Shown here piece by piece: positions 1-8,620 of a stretch of DNA of 64,000 nucleotides. The stretch spans positions 118,397 to 182,396 of the forward strand of contig NZ_BOSJ01000009.1 of assembly GCF_018403285.1 (NCBI RefSeq), written 5' to 3'. Made by a program: the position numbers and the translations under genes. The number at the start of each line of letters is the position of its first letter. Position 1 is the first letter of the stretch. The DNA comes from Paenibacillus sp. J45TS6 (GTDB lineage: Bacteria > Bacillota > Bacilli > Paenibacillales > Paenibacillaceae). The notes below the pieces were generated by a model. It had not been told where the DNA came from. It was given only the letters and a program-made list of their open reading frames with translations, and did no database searches.

Positions 1-2
1 TC

Positions 3-257
3 CTTGAAATCATGCATCATGAAGGTACCAAAGGCCATGCGCTGACTTTCCTTTCGAACCATTTCGGAGTGGATCTTAAAGATACCATTGCCGTGGGTGA
101 TTCCTGGAATGACCATGAAATGCTCGAAGCTGCCGGTCTAGGTGTAGCTATGGGTAATGCCATTCCTGCACTGAAGGAAATTGCAGACTATGTTACATTC
201 AGTAACAATGAAGACGGAATCAAGCATGTCATTGAGAAATTTGTTCTGAACGCGTAA
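3..257 (+). CDS. Cof-type HAD phosphatase, C-terminal fragment
   Basis: The reading frame is already open at the window edge, so only the last ~84 codons are seen. The visible part has the KG-A-L segment and the GDSWND motif (HAD motif IV, Mg2+-binding aspartates), followed by the AMGNA segment typical of Cof-type sugar-phosphate or nucleotide phosphatases. The substrate cannot be told from this part. A second, complete member of the family is at 57058-57933 and shares the GDS-ND and AMGNA signatures. A strong hairpin follows the stop, so this is the end of its transcript. Confidence 0.85.
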   Translation, partial: LEIMHHEGTKGHALTFLSNHFGVDLKDTIAVGDSWNDHEMLEAAGLGVAMGNAIPALKEIADYVTFSNNEDGIKHVIEKFVLNA

Positions 258-275
258 GATCTCCTAACCTAAATT

Positions 276-309
276 AACCCTGGAACCGATTTTGGTTCCG
301 GGGTTATTT
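276..309 (+). terminator. Intrinsic terminator of the HAD gene
   Basis: AACCCTGGAACC and GGTTCCGGGGTT form a near-perfect stem around a GATTTT loop. It lies 18 bases after the stop codon and is followed by a short T-containing stretch (ATTTG), which is a weak T-tract. Confidence 0.7.
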
Positions 310-420
310 GTGGTATGAACAGATATAGAGCGCCCCTCCACTTGTAAAAATATACCTTTCAAGTATAGTAAAGGAATACGTTGTTTACCAGTTAATACGC
401 AAAGTCAGGGGGCTATCTAC

Positions 421-537
421 TTGGAATCAGGACTGCTTATTGGACTTGTTATCGTCGTGTCTGCGCTTTTGATGTACTCCTTCTTCTATACGATCAAGAA
501 AGGTTATTCAAAAAAGTGGGATGAAGAAGACTCCTAA
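421..537 (+). CDS. 38-residue small membrane protein
   Basis: A short gene with a TTG start and the ribosome site CAGGGGG about eight bases upstream. The product has one N-terminal hydrophobic helix (about residues 3-25) and a short charged tail containing KKGYSKKW and ending EEDS, so it is predicted to sit in the membrane with a cytoplasmic tail. The 'helix then KGY' layout resembles the small YtzI-type proteins of Bacillus, but that is from memory and weak. It is followed by a two-way terminator shared with the convergent gene. Function unknown. Confidence 0.6.
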   Translation: MESGLLIGLVIVVSALLMYSFFYTIKKGYSKKWDEEDS

Positions 538-578
538 TTCATACCACCATACATACTTACATACATTCGTTCATACCA

Positions 579-637
579 AAAAAGGGCATAAGATAAGGAT
601 TAAAGTTTCATCCTCCATTCTTAAGCCCTTCCTTTTA
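579..637. terminator. Bidirectional terminator between convergent genes
   Basis: AAGGGCATAAG at 582-592 pairs with CTTAAGCCCTT at 620-630, with A-rich sequence on the left and T-rich sequence on the right. It can serve both the small + strand gene and the - strand DUF1269-like gene. Confidence 0.6.
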
Positions 638-1264
638 TTTTTCCGTTAATTTTTCTTTAATCCGATGAAACTCCGACTTAATCCGTTCTTTCATTTCCTC
701 TGCCTTTTCTTGTATGTCTTCAACTCGCTCTTTTCTTTTACGTTCTTCCTCCTCCTGAGCTAATTGCTGCTCCATCTCCCTTGCTTTATTCATTTCATGT
801 TCCATCATCGATACTTCTTTTCGGTACACAAATGTAGGATCATACTGCTGAAGAAAGTAATTAAAAGCGACCTCATTGTTTTCTTTTATATTGGCAACAA
901 AAGCAGTTTCCCCGTTATATAATTCAGCCACTGTTCGCTCAATCAGGCTAAATCCTTCCTTGTGACGGTTTACGACTTTGCTCGCCCCAATCATCGAACC
1001 AATACTTCCGCCAAGCAGAATACCGATCGGGCCGCCCAAAATTCCAATCATGGAACCAATCAGGCTGCTTTTTAACGCCGAAGTGTCTGCTTCACTTGGT
1101 GAGCTAAACCCATCTTTGAAAACAATTTTCCCATTTTCCTTCTGAATGACGGCTGCATCCAATATTTTATATTGCTCATGACTTTTTGATTTGGATTCAG
1201 ATAGAACTTGGTAAGCCTTGCTGTCATCATTGAACACGGCAACGACAATATTATTTTCTTCCAC
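635..1264 (-). CDS. DUF1269-like protein with glycine-rich hydrophobic centre
   Basis: 209 residues. Residues 1-60 are an alpha/beta domain (VVAVFNDDSKAYQVL; VIQKENGKIVFKDGF) as in DUF1269 proteins. Residues ~85-115 are glycine-rich and hydrophobic (SLIGSMIGILGGPIGILLGGSIG), giving a membrane hairpin or amphipathic segment. Residues ~150-209 are a long charged Glu/Lys/Arg coiled coil. Family proteins are often stress-linked, but no activity is established that I can rely on. It is probably monocistronic: it starts at ATG 1264 and ends at the shared terminator. Confidence 0.7.
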   Translation of the reverse strand: MEENNIVVAVFNDDSKAYQVLSESKSKSHEQYKILDAAVIQKENGKIVFKDGFSSPSEADTSALKSSLIGSMIGILGGPIGILLGGSIGSMIGASKVVNRHKEGFSLIERTVAELYNGETAFVANIKENNEVAFNYFLQQYDPTFVYRKEVSMMEHEMNKAREMEQQLAQEEEERKRKERVEDIQEKAEEMKERIKSEFHRIKEKLTEK

Positions 1265-1473
1265 TAGATGTAACCCTCTCTTCTATGTATTTCTTCGCTT
1301 ACTGTAAATTAACTCAAATCCTCTAATTTTATTCGTGATGCAAAAAAACAGCGGATTCGATCAGCTGCCTATTTATGGAGTTGGTTTTATCAGCTTTCTC
1401 TATTTAGTAGCTTATTGTTAATCTTTTCTATACTATTTTCATAAAGGTAATTTAGATATTAGGAGAGATTTAA

Positions 1474-2082
1474 ATGGATATCGGTTATGCCGCCAATGAG
1501 CATATCAAAATAAATCATATAGTGAATGATTTCGAATTTGGAATAGATGAGGAGATTCAATATGTAATCACTCTTTCCAGTCCTGGAGCAGGAAGATTTA
1601 GAATCAAACCATTAGCAGAATGGATCAACAACTTAGAAGAGTTTCCTGTCTATTATTGTTTAATCTCAGATAAGGGATTTCATCATATGTTTTTAGAAAT
1701 GTGCACACTGCCTTATGAAGTTACAGAAATCGAAAATTCTAGACGCAAACAATTGTACTACGTTGTAAAGGCAAATAATAAGGAAGAATTATGTTCAATT
1801 GCAGAATTGATTGAGTTATTTTCTATGTCTGTGGATGATTTAAGTATTTTGAGCACAAAAATAAATCCTTGCCGGGTTGGACAAGTTGGGGATAAGGGCG
1901 AGTTTGATATTATTATTCTTGGTGATATACAAGATGCCAGCGTTTTTCACATTGGCCATGATGGAGATTCAATCTATCTCCTATCGAACGATAAAAAATT
2001 CTCAACACTTGAAGAAGCTATATCAAAAATGCCTGAAGCTATGCTAAATAAGATTGAAGTAATTGAGTATGGTGGGGATTAA
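1474..2082 (+). CDS. Hypothetical protein, 202 residues
   Basis: ATG start preceded by TTAGGAGAG at good spacing. The product is acidic, soluble, and without signal peptide or membrane segment. I do not recognise a family. It has two similar halves in character, alternating beta-type hydrophobic stretches (YVITLSS, YYCLISD, LYYVVKAN, DIIILGDI). The gene is clearly AT-rich, unlike the housekeeping genes downstream, which fits acquired DNA or a poorly conserved accessory gene. It may be co-transcribed with the gene at 2201. Confidence 0.6.
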   Translation: MDIGYAANEHIKINHIVNDFEFGIDEEIQYVITLSSPGAGRFRIKPLAEWINNLEEFPVYYCLISDKGFHHMFLEMCTLPYEVTEIENSRRKQLYYVVKANNKEELCSIAELIELFSMSVDDLSILSTKINPCRVGQVGDKGEFDIIILGDIQDASVFHIGHDGDSIYLLSNDKKFSTLEEAISKMPEAMLNKIEVIEYGGD

Positions 2083-2200
2083 ATCTGAAGCATAGGATTT
2101 GATAACTTTTTGATTTCCCGATCGTTTCAAGAAGGCTTGAGTGTCCTCTTTTCTGATACCAATTTAATCCATATAATGTATAGCAAGAGGTGTTGTACAT

Positions 2201-2815
2201 TTGAGAAAAACATTAGAAAAAAGGTTGGCTTATTTATATAAAGGGGAATTGTTTTCTATAATCACTTTTGTACCTGTTAGTTATCTAGTAAATTACGCAT
2301 TCCCCAACCTACAATTGTATTCCCTATATTCATTTTGGATATCTTTTATACTCTTAGAAATTCTTTTATTACAAGGAACATTTTATTGGTATGTAAAATG
2401 TAAAAGACTAAGAAATGAGAATAATGCTATAACTCCGACTAAAGTTGTTCGACTGTTACATTATTTAAAAATGCTCAATATAGTTATGATGATGACCGCA
2501 ATTGTTGTATTTTTCTTTGATTTCATTAAATGGTATCCATCTTTACCTCTAGACGGATTAACAATCGCCTTCTTCATATATATTTTTGCCATTTTAGAGT
2601 TTATAAACTACTTTTACATTCAACTCTCCTATGATAATATCTCTGACATTAAAAGTTTGATAAGAGTCAGAAAACTGAAGTATTCCTGTATGAATAAGGA
2701 ATTCTCACTAAACATACTAACTAAAAATAAGGAACCACGATCCGCGTGGTTCCTTTCCTCTATAGTGAGATCATTTGGTTATTTTATGCTCGCTGTCTCC
2801 TTAAGAAGCTTATGA
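2201..2815 (+). CDS. Hypothetical four-helix membrane protein
   Basis: TTG start with ribosome site AAGAGGTG. Four hydrophobic segments are seen at about residues 15-35, 42-65, 88-108 and 118-140, followed by a basic cytoplasmic tail. No family recognised. The gene is very AT-rich. The 3' end is odd: the frame runs through a terminator hairpin at 2731-2753 and then 37 bases into the convergent ATPase gene, so the last ~25 residues may be a read-through extension after loss of an older stop codon. Confidence 0.55.
   Translation: MRKTLEKRLAYLYKGELFSIITFVPVSYLVNYAFPNLQLYSLYSFWISFILLEILLLQGTFYWYVKCKRLRNENNAITPTKVVRLLHYLKMLNIVMMMTAIVVFFFDFIKWYPSLPLDGLTIAFFIYIFAILEFINYFYIQLSYDNISDIKSLIRVRKLKYSCMNKEFSLNILTKNKEPRSAWFLSSIVRSFGYFMLAVSLRSL
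2731..2755 (-). terminator. Terminator of the siderophore operon, inside a + strand ORF
   Basis: GGAACCACG (2731-2739) and CGTGGTTCC (2745-2753) form a perfect 9-bp stem. On the - strand it is followed by a T-rich run (TTATTTTT) and sits 26 bases after the ATPase stop codon. Confidence 0.8.
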
Positions 2816-3606
2816 AGTCCGCCTTTACCATGCGGGATGCACATCGGAGTACCAAATAAAGGATCAGGAATAATATGACACTTCAGATCAAAAACCTTTT
2901 CCATAAGTTCTGAATCGATCACGGCTGCTGGATGCCCTCCCGCTTCTATGCCTCCGTTCTTGATCGCTACGATATGATCTGCATAACGACAAGCAAGATT
3001 AATATCATGAAGCACCATTACGATCGTCCGCTGCTCTGATCGATTCAAATCATACAGCAGATCCAGCACTTCAATCTGGTGGGTCAGATCCAAATAGGTC
3101 GTTGGCTCATCTAGCAGAATGACCGGCGTTTCTTGAGCCAGCGTCATTGCAATCCACGCCCGCTGTCTTTGACCACCAGACAGAGAGTCTACGGTGCGAT
3201 CCTTGAGTTCCTTCATTCTCGTAGAGATCAGAGCTTTATCTACTGCCTGTTCATCTTCCGGTGACCACTGCTTTAGCCAGTTCTGGTAAGGATATCTCCC
3301 TTGCTTCACCAGTTGAAGCACCGAAAGACCTTCCGGGGCAACAGGTCCTTGGGGCAATATAGCGAGCTTGCGGGCAATGTCCTTTGTCTTCATCCCTGCG
3401 ATTTGTTCACCATCAAGAATGACGGCCCCTTGCTGTGGCTTTATCAGTCTAGCAAGAGAACGCAGCAACGTCGATTTCCCGCAACCGTTACTCCCGATGA
3501 ACACAGTTATTTTTCCTTTTGGAATGGATAAATCCATATTTTCAAAAATGTAAGCATCGCCGTACGAAAGCCCCAGCTTCTCGGCGCGCAAGATATCCAT
3601 CGGCAT
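2779..3606 (-). CDS. Iron-siderophore ABC transporter, ATP-binding protein
   Basis: 275 residues. Walker [10 protein letters not shown] (residues ~38-46), signature LSGGQRQR (~143), Walker B VILLDEPT (~163), the D-loop and switch His (VLHDIN). Length and sequence are those of FecE/YusV-type ATPases, which energise import of ferric siderophores through FecCD-type permeases. It is the last gene of the - strand operon, 31 bases after the second permease. The start at 3606 is chosen on the AAAAGGA site just upstream; an ATG two codons later is also possible. Confidence 0.9.
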   Translation of the reverse strand: MPMDILRAEKLGLSYGDAYIFENMDLSIPKGKITVFIGSNGCGKSTLLRSLARLIKPQQGAVILDGEQIAGMKTKDIARKLAILPQGPVAPEGLSVLQLVKQGRYPYQNWLKQWSPEDEQAVDKALISTRMKELKDRTVDSLSGGQRQRAWIAMTLAQETPVILLDEPTTYLDLTHQIEVLDLLYDLNRSEQRTIVMVLHDINLACRYADHIVAIKNGGIEAGGHPAAVIDSELMEKVFDLKCHIIPDPLFGTPMCIPHGKGGLHKLLKETASIK

Positions 3607-3637
3607 TCATTCCTTTTCAGATTACTAGTATATAGAG

Positions 3638-4681
3638 TCAATGATTGCGACTTTTATATAGCTGATACATAAAGAACGGAGCACCAATGGCTGCTGTAAA
3701 TACGCCTGCCGGAACATCTGCAGGGAGAAATGCAGTTCGCGCCACTAGATCCGCTATTAATAAAATCAAGGCTCCGAGAAGTGCACTTACTGGCACGACA
3801 CTTCCAAAGGAAGGTCCCACTAGCTTCCTCGCCATATGCGGTGCCATCAGCCCAATAAATGCAATGGCACCGCCAATTGCTATTGCCGATCCTGCTAGTG
3901 CCACACTGAGCACGATGAGCAACAGCCGATGTTTTTGCACATGCGCCCCTGCACTTACCGCTACTTCGTCTCCGAGTGCTTGAATGTTAACCTTTCTCGC
4001 TTGAAACCAGGTTAATGGTAGAAGGATAACGACCCAAGGAAGCAGGATAAACACATCCGAATCCCATGAGGCTCCATAAATACTCCCCGTCATGAAAGTT
4101 ATGGACCGCTCCGCCAGCTGCATCGGACCTGCAATGATAAACATGTAAGAGATTGATTTAAGCGCAGCTGCAAGGCCTGTACCGACAAGTACAAGACGCA
4201 AAGGCGTTACTCCGCCTCTCCAAGCCAAAACATATAACAGTCCGGTTACTAGAATAGCGCCCAGGATCGCGGCAAGCGGCATATATTTTATCGAAATCGT
4301 ACCTGATGTGAAAAATATGAAAAGTACAGCTCCTAATGAGGCGCCGTCCGTGATTCCCGTTACGTCTGGCGATGCGAGCGGATTCCGGATCACTCCTTGC
4401 AGTACAGCTCCTGCAACTGCAAGAGAAGATCCAACCAGTACAGCAGTAAGAATACGCGGCAGTCTCAATTTTTCTACAATGATTTCTACGGTTGGATCTG
4501 CCTGACCAAATAGAGAACTGATCACTTGCGACGGAGAAATGTACTTGCTTCCAATTCCCGTTGAGATCACCATGAATGCAGCACAGAGGATGAACAGAAC
4601 GAGCGTAACCCATAAGGCCCTTTTTTCAATTAGAAATGAAAGTTTTCCGTTAGACGTTTGAAATGACTTATATTTGCTCAT
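3638..4681 (-). CDS. Iron-siderophore ABC transporter permease (FecCD family), second subunit
   Basis: 347 residues from the ATG at 4681, which overlaps the stop of the upstream permease as ATGA; the longer open frame upstream has Cys/Arg-rich non-native sequence and is rejected. About nine to ten hydrophobic helices. FecCD family signatures are visible: RLPRILTAVLVGSSLAVAGA near the N-terminus, RNPLASPDVTGITDGASLGA after it, and GPSFGSVVPVSALLGA near the C-terminus. It forms the membrane channel with the preceding gene product. Confidence 0.92.
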   Translation of the reverse strand: MSKYKSFQTSNGKLSFLIEKRALWVTLVLFILCAAFMVISTGIGSKYISPSQVISSLFGQADPTVEIIVEKLRLPRILTAVLVGSSLAVAGAVLQGVIRNPLASPDVTGITDGASLGAVLFIFFTSGTISIKYMPLAAILGAILVTGLLYVLAWRGGVTPLRLVLVGTGLAAALKSISYMFIIAGPMQLAERSITFMTGSIYGASWDSDVFILLPWVVILLPLTWFQARKVNIQALGDEVAVSAGAHVQKHRLLLIVLSVALAGSAIAIGGAIAFIGLMAPHMARKLVGPSFGSVVPVSALLGALILLIADLVARTAFLPADVPAGVFTAAIGAPFFMYQLYKSRNH

Positions 4682-5664
4682 GCTCCTTGCCGCCCTCCCT
4701 TTCTTGCAATATAGACAAAGAACGGCACGCCGATGATCGCCGTCATAACGCCAACCGGCACCTCTTTGGGCATCGCAATGTAGCGGGACAGCACATCTGC
4801 GGAAACAAGGAGTACAGCACCCCATACGAAACTATATGGTAAGATCCAGCGATAATCATTTGGAAGAAAAAACTTCATAATATGCGGAATAATTATGCCT
4901 ATAAATGCGATAGGACCCGCAGCAGCGACCGATGCACCTGCTAGTAAAATAATAGAGGCGGCAGAGAGAATTTTAATCATAGCCGTCTTTTGTCCCAGTC
5001 CTGCCGCAATATCATCTCCCATGGACAATACGTTAAGATGCCTTGACAGCAGGAGTGCAATCAATAGTCCAATTCCCATGTAAGGGACGACAGCCGTGAG
5101 CTGATCAAGTTCCCTGCCAGCAACGGATCCGACAAGCCATATCAGTACCTGATCAAACATCTTACCGTCTGACAACATCAAACCTTGAGTCAGAGAATGG
5201 AAAAATGCAGTCATGGAAGCACCGGCTAATGTGATTTTCACAGGTGTCATTCCGTCCCGGCCCATACTTCCAAGAAAAAACACAACCCCGCCGCTAACTG
5301 CTGCTCCCAAAAGAGCAATCCAAGTTGTTTGCTGAAGACCAGATACACCTAACCAGCCTGTAGCCACAACAACGAAAAAAGCGGCACCTGCATTCACACC
5401 TAAGGTACTCGGAGAAGCGATTGGATTACGAGTGAGAACCTGCATGACAGCTCCGGCAACAGCTAGACTCCCGCCAACTGCTGCAGCGATCAGCACACGA
5501 GGAATCCTTGCTGTCTGGATAATTAAGTGTTCGGTACTTCCATTTGGTTCCGTCACCGCCTGCCAAATAACGGACAGAGGAATGCGGGTAACACCAAAAA
5601 TAACACTACTCATCATGGCAAGAATAAGTAGTCCAATAGATAAGGCTAGCCCCAAGATGCGCAT
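4678..5664 (-). CDS. Iron-siderophore ABC transporter permease (FecCD family), first subunit
   Basis: 328 residues from ATG 5664, placed six bases after AGGGGA; the ATG at 5682 has no ribosome site. Signatures: TARIPRVLIAAAVGGSLAVAG, RNPIASPSTLGVNAGA, GPIAFIGIIIPHI and a C-terminal VPVGVMTAIIGVPFF. It pairs with the downstream FecCD subunit to form a heterodimeric importer. It is transcribed from a promoter next to a Fur operator, divergent from the binding lipoprotein. Confidence 0.92.
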   Translation of the reverse strand: MRILGLALSIGLLILAMMSSVIFGVTRIPLSVIWQAVTEPNGSTEHLIIQTARIPRVLIAAAVGGSLAVAGAVMQVLTRNPIASPSTLGVNAGAAFFVVVATGWLGVSGLQQTTWIALLGAAVSGGVVFFLGSMGRDGMTPVKITLAGASMTAFFHSLTQGLMLSDGKMFDQVLIWLVGSVAGRELDQLTAVVPYMGIGLLIALLLSRHLNVLSMGDDIAAGLGQKTAMIKILSAASIILLAGASVAAAGPIAFIGIIIPHIMKFFLPNDYRWILPYSFVWGAVLLVSADVLSRYIAMPKEVPVGVMTAIIGVPFFVYIARKGGRQGA

Positions 5665-5733
5665 CATTAATCCCCTACTCATTTTGTATATATCATTTTA
5701 TTCATAAAATTCCATCTAATAGTTCACTCCGCA

Positions 5734-5763
5734 ATTTTAGTAGAAGAAAGAAAGAACTGTCAA
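5734..5763 (-). promoter_or_regulatory. SigA-type promoter for the siderophore permease/ATPase operon
   Basis: Read on the - strand: TTGACA (5763-5758), an 18-base spacer, TAAAAT (5739-5734). It lies about 70 bases upstream of the first permease and next to a Fur box. Confidence 0.65.
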
Positions 5764-5769
5764 TCTTTT

Positions 5770-5788
5770 TGATTATCATTCTCATTTA
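5770..5788. promoter_or_regulatory. Fur box 1 (between the divergent promoters)
   Basis: TGATTATCATTCTCA matches the 7-1-7 Fur site TGATAATNATTATCA with two mismatches. It lies between the -35 elements of the two divergent promoters, so iron-loaded Fur could block both. Confidence 0.65.
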
Positions 5789-5792
5789 ATGC

Positions 5793-5821
5793 TTGACAAT
5801 GGTAGAAACTGGTTATATATT
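5793..5821 (+). promoter_or_regulatory. SigA-type promoter for the siderophore-binding lipoprotein
   Basis: TTGACA (5793-5798), 17-base spacer, TATATT (5816-5821). Transcription would begin just before the second Fur box. Confidence 0.6.
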
Positions 5822-5834
5822 CATGGTTGTTAAC

Positions 5835-5849
5835 TGATAATCATTATCA
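5835..5849. promoter_or_regulatory. Fur box 2 (near the transcription start)
   Basis: TGATAATCATTATCA is a perfect match to the 7-1-7 Fur palindrome. It lies just downstream of the -10 element of the lipoprotein promoter, a typical repression position. Confidence 0.85.
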
Positions 5850-5877
5850 ATATATTATTTCAGGGGGAACTGGTTAC

Positions 5878-6903
5878 ATGGGGGCTTTAAACGTACATAC
5901 AAAGAAACATCGCTTACGCTTATTCGGGGCGGCAATGCTTATGCTAATTCTCGTTCTAGCTGGTTGTGGAAGCCAGACGACAGAAGGTGGATCAGGTAAT
6001 GAACCTACACAGCCTGCATCTAGCAATACAACAAGCGAAGGAACAACAAATACGGTTACATACACGGTAAAACATGCAATGGATGAAACAGAAATTAAAG
6101 GAACACCGCAAAAAGTCGTTATTCTAACCAACGAAGGAACAGAGGCATTGCTTGCTCTAGGAGTTACACCCGTTGGGGCGGTTAAATCATGGACAGGAGA
6201 TCCTTGGTACGCACATATTAAAGATCAGATGGAAGGTGTAACGGTAGTCGGAGATGAGAGTCAACCGAACCTTGAACTCATTGCAGGTTTGCAGCCTGAC
6301 CTGATTATCGGTAATAAAATGCGCCAAGAGAAAGTCTATGATCAGTTAAAAGCGATTGCCCCAACTGTTATGGCTGAGGATCTTCGCGGGGACTGGGAGA
6401 TCAACTTCAAACTTTATGCAGAGGCACTGAATAAAACCGAAGAAGGCGCAGCAAAAATCACCGAATTCAATGATCGCATTGCGGATTTCAAATCTAAAGC
6501 AGGCGATAAAGTAAATGAAACGGTATCTGTGGTTCGTTTTATGGCTGGCAAAACCAGAATTTATCATACCGATACTTTCACAGGTAACATCTTTGCAAAA
6601 ATAGGACTAGCGCGGACAGAGCTTACCCAAAATGCAACTGAATTCGTAGATGAAATTACGAAGGAACGTTTACCGGAAGCGGATGCAGATCGTCTTTTCT
6701 ACTTCACCTATGACACAGGCGACGGCAAAGGGAATGATACCGAAACGGAGATGATACAAGACCCGCTTTGGCAGAACCTAAGTGCCGTCAAGAATGGCCG
6801 TGCGTATAAAGTAGACGATGCCGTATGGAATACAGCCGGAGGTATTCTAGCCGCAAACTTACTCCTTGATGAACTCTACGGATTTTATGAGATTGCAGAA
6901 TAA
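5878..6903 (+). CDS. Iron-siderophore-binding lipoprotein
   Basis: 341 residues from ATG 5878, which follows CAGGGGGAA; an open frame further upstream overlaps the Fur box and is not used. Basic N-terminus, hydrophobic signal segment and lipobox LVLAGC (lipid-modified Cys at ~30), then a Ser/Thr/Gly linker. The mature part is a class III periplasmic-binding fold (PKVVILTNEGTEALLALGV...; PNLELIAGLQPDLIIGN...), as in FhuD/FecB-type proteins. It captures ferric siderophore outside the membrane and delivers it to the divergently encoded permease. Confidence 0.92.
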   Translation: MGALNVHTKKHRLRLFGAAMLMLILVLAGCGSQTTEGGSGNEPTQPASSNTTSEGTTNTVTYTVKHAMDETEIKGTPQKVVILTNEGTEALLALGVTPVGAVKSWTGDPWYAHIKDQMEGVTVVGDESQPNLELIAGLQPDLIIGNKMRQEKVYDQLKAIAPTVMAEDLRGDWEINFKLYAEALNKTEEGAAKITEFNDRIADFKSKAGDKVNETVSVVRFMAGKTRIYHTDTFTGNIFAKIGLARTELTQNATEFVDEITKERLPEADADRLFYFTYDTGDGKGNDTETEMIQDPLWQNLSAVKNGRAYKVDDAVWNTAGGILAANLLLDELYGFYEIAE

Positions 6904-6912
6904 CAGAATACG

Positions 6913-6953
6913 GAGCTCATGGGTACAGTTCGAAGAACTGTGCTCTTTTTTAT
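6913..6953 (+). terminator. Intrinsic terminator
   Basis: GAGC...ACAGTTC GAA GAACTGT GCTC followed by TTTTTT, directly after the lipoprotein gene. Confidence 0.85.
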
Positions 6954-7093
6954 GAATGAACCATGTCCATTATTTGTAAAAAACTGGACTTTAGTCTAGT
7001 GTACTTCACTTTCTCTAGACCGGTTACATCCACTCCTCTTTTTGCTATGATACCTGTAGTTGTAGTTGAAATTTATAGAAAGGAGTGATCCAT

Positions 7094-7603
7094 TTGAGAT
7101 TAAGGAAACAAAATCTGGTCGCCCCGTTGCTCATTTTGATCGGTATTTTTCTGCTTATGAACTCCGGTAAGGATATCGGAACCGGCTCTATTTTTGCCTA
7201 CTTCTGGCCGACCTTCTTCCTTATTCCGCTAGGGGTATTTTTCCACTGGATGTACTTCTCATTGATCGGCCGCGGCATCGGGCTTCTCGTTCCAGGAGGT
7301 ATCCTTCTCACCGCTGGACTGACTTGTCAGATCGCCATTGTTACAGACAGCTGGATTACCATGTGGCCTGGATTTATCCTGGCGCCAGCCGTAGGATTAT
7401 TCGAACTTTACTGGTTCGGTACCAGAAACAAATACCTACTGATTCCCATCAATATTTTGGCTGTCCTATCCTTTATTTTCTTCATTGCGTTCTCTATTGG
7501 TTCCATGCTTAGTCAGTTCTCCATCATCCAACCCATCCTTGCTCTTCTGCTTATCGTTGCTGGAGCTTACGTTCTCTTCCGGCCAAAAAAACATACTTAC
7601 TAA
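7094..7603 (+). CDS. LiaI/LiaF-type membrane protein, 169 residues
   Basis: The TTG at 7094 is taken as start because AAAGGAGTG lies 8 bases upstream; the GTG at 7085 overlaps that site. About five to six hydrophobic helices in regularly spaced short pairs with a short basic C-terminus (RPKKHTY). The pattern (LLILIGIFLLMNSG; ...FWPTFFLIPLGVFF) resembles the N-terminal membrane domain of LiaI/LiaF or DUF5668 proteins, often tied to cell-envelope stress. No partner kinase or regulator is next to it. Confidence 0.6.
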   Translation: MRLRKQNLVAPLLILIGIFLLMNSGKDIGTGSIFAYFWPTFFLIPLGVFFHWMYFSLIGRGIGLLVPGGILLTAGLTCQIAIVTDSWITMWPGFILAPAVGLFELYWFGTRNKYLLIPINILAVLSFIFFIAFSIGSMLSQFSIIQPILALLLIVAGAYVLFRPKKHTY

Positions 7604-7676
7604 TGAAATAATGTACACATAATGCGATACTACATAATTTAACTACGTAAATTAACTACATAATTTGGATCAATAT

Positions 7677-7709
7677 AAACCTCTCTCCTTTCTTATGAGA
7701 AGAGGTTTT
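7677..7709 (+). terminator. Intrinsic terminator
   Basis: AAACCTCT pairs with AGAGGTTT, followed by TTGTTGTG, after the membrane protein gene. Confidence 0.55.
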
Positions 7710-7726
7710 GTTGTGTGTATGAAAAA

Positions 7727-7750
7727 AAGACAGAGGGTTTCCTCTGTCTT
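7727..7750 (-). terminator. Terminator of the metallo-hydrolase gene
   Basis: AAGACAGAGG GTTT CCTCTGTCTT is a perfect 10-bp stem with a T-run on the - strand side (TTTTTTTC). Confidence 0.85.
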
Positions 7751-7802
7751 ACTTGATTTATTTTGCAACCATCTTATCTACAAGCCCATAAAGAGAGAAA
7801 CC

Positions 7803-8588
7803 TTATTGTAACGAATGCGTTAGCCCGGTATGAGCAAGCGTAATACCTGGGCTTAACGTATAATCTTTACGAAGATCAACGTCATGAGACATATGAGTAA
7901 AAATCGTTTGTTTTGGCCGCACCTTGGCAATGAGTTCTTGTGCCTCCACCATGTCGTATACCGACCGAGTTTCAAAGGCAGCTTCCTCATGATAAAAACT
8001 TGTACCCAGCACAAGCAGATCAAGACCATACAGCCGTTTTTGTTCTTCTTCGCTCAGATCAATAGAATCAGAACAATACACCCATATGTATCCATCTTTC
8101 TCAAGACGATATGCATAGGAGTAACCGTTTTTCCCATGATTTACTTTCCAGGCCCGAATGTGGAATCCCGCAAGCACAAGACCATTCTCCAGATCAACCG
8201 GTTTCATCTCCATGTGGTTTTGAAGCCAAGGAAACTGTGCCTGAATCGCATTCAGCACTTCTTGCGGTGCGTACAGCTCACCCTTCTCTCCAAGCCACCG
8301 GCAGGCATCAGCCCACTCAGGAAGTCCGCCAATATGATCAAAATGAGGATGTGTCACTAGCATCGTGTGCAGTTTACGTTTCTTCAGTATTTCCATCTGG
8401 TGCCGAAAATCTGGCCCTCCATCGATGAGAAACTCCCCCTGATCACTCTCTACAAACACCGAAGAGCGATACCGGCGATTCACCCCGGTTGTTCTTGCTT
8501 CCTCACACACTTTACAATCACAATATACCCTCGGCACACCCATAGCATCACCCGTACCAAGAAAGGTCAGCTTATTATATTGTGTCAT
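7803..8588 (-). CDS. MBL-fold metallo-hydrolase, PhnP-like
   Basis: 261 residues. The N-terminal GTGDAMGVPRVYCDCKVC has the extra Cys cluster seen in PhnP-type phosphodiesterases. The metal-binding signature THPHFDH is at about residues 79-85 and a further His pair lies in FTHMSHD near residue 232. PhnP cleaves cyclic phosphodiesters; other members are tRNase Z-like, so the exact substrate is open. Ribosome site AAAGGAG fits ATG 8588. The gene 32 bases upstream (8621-9067) is in the same direction and probably co-transcribed. Confidence 0.85.
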   Translation of the reverse strand: MTQYNKLTFLGTGDAMGVPRVYCDCKVCEEARTTGVNRRYRSSVFVESDQGEFLIDGGPDFRHQMEILKKRKLHTMLVTHPHFDHIGGLPEWADACRWLGEKGELYAPQEVLNAIQAQFPWLQNHMEMKPVDLENGLVLAGFHIRAWKVNHGKNGYSYAYRLEKDGYIWVYCSDSIDLSEEEQKRLYGLDLLVLGTSFYHEEAAFETRSVYDMVEAQELIAKVRPKQTIFTHMSHDVDLRKDYTLSPGITLAHTGLTHSLQ

Positions 8589-8620
8589 GGATCATTCTCC
8601 TTTCTTGCGTCCCGCGTTCA

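Noticed and set aside
4682-4825. 48-codon upstream extension of the second FecCD permease
   Set aside because: Overlaps the first permease in another frame, is Cys/Arg-rich, and the ATGA overlap start has the expected spacing.
7751-7800. Short - strand frame reading SLYGLVDKMVAK
   Set aside because: Only about 14 codons with no start or ribosome site; may be a remnant but not supportable.
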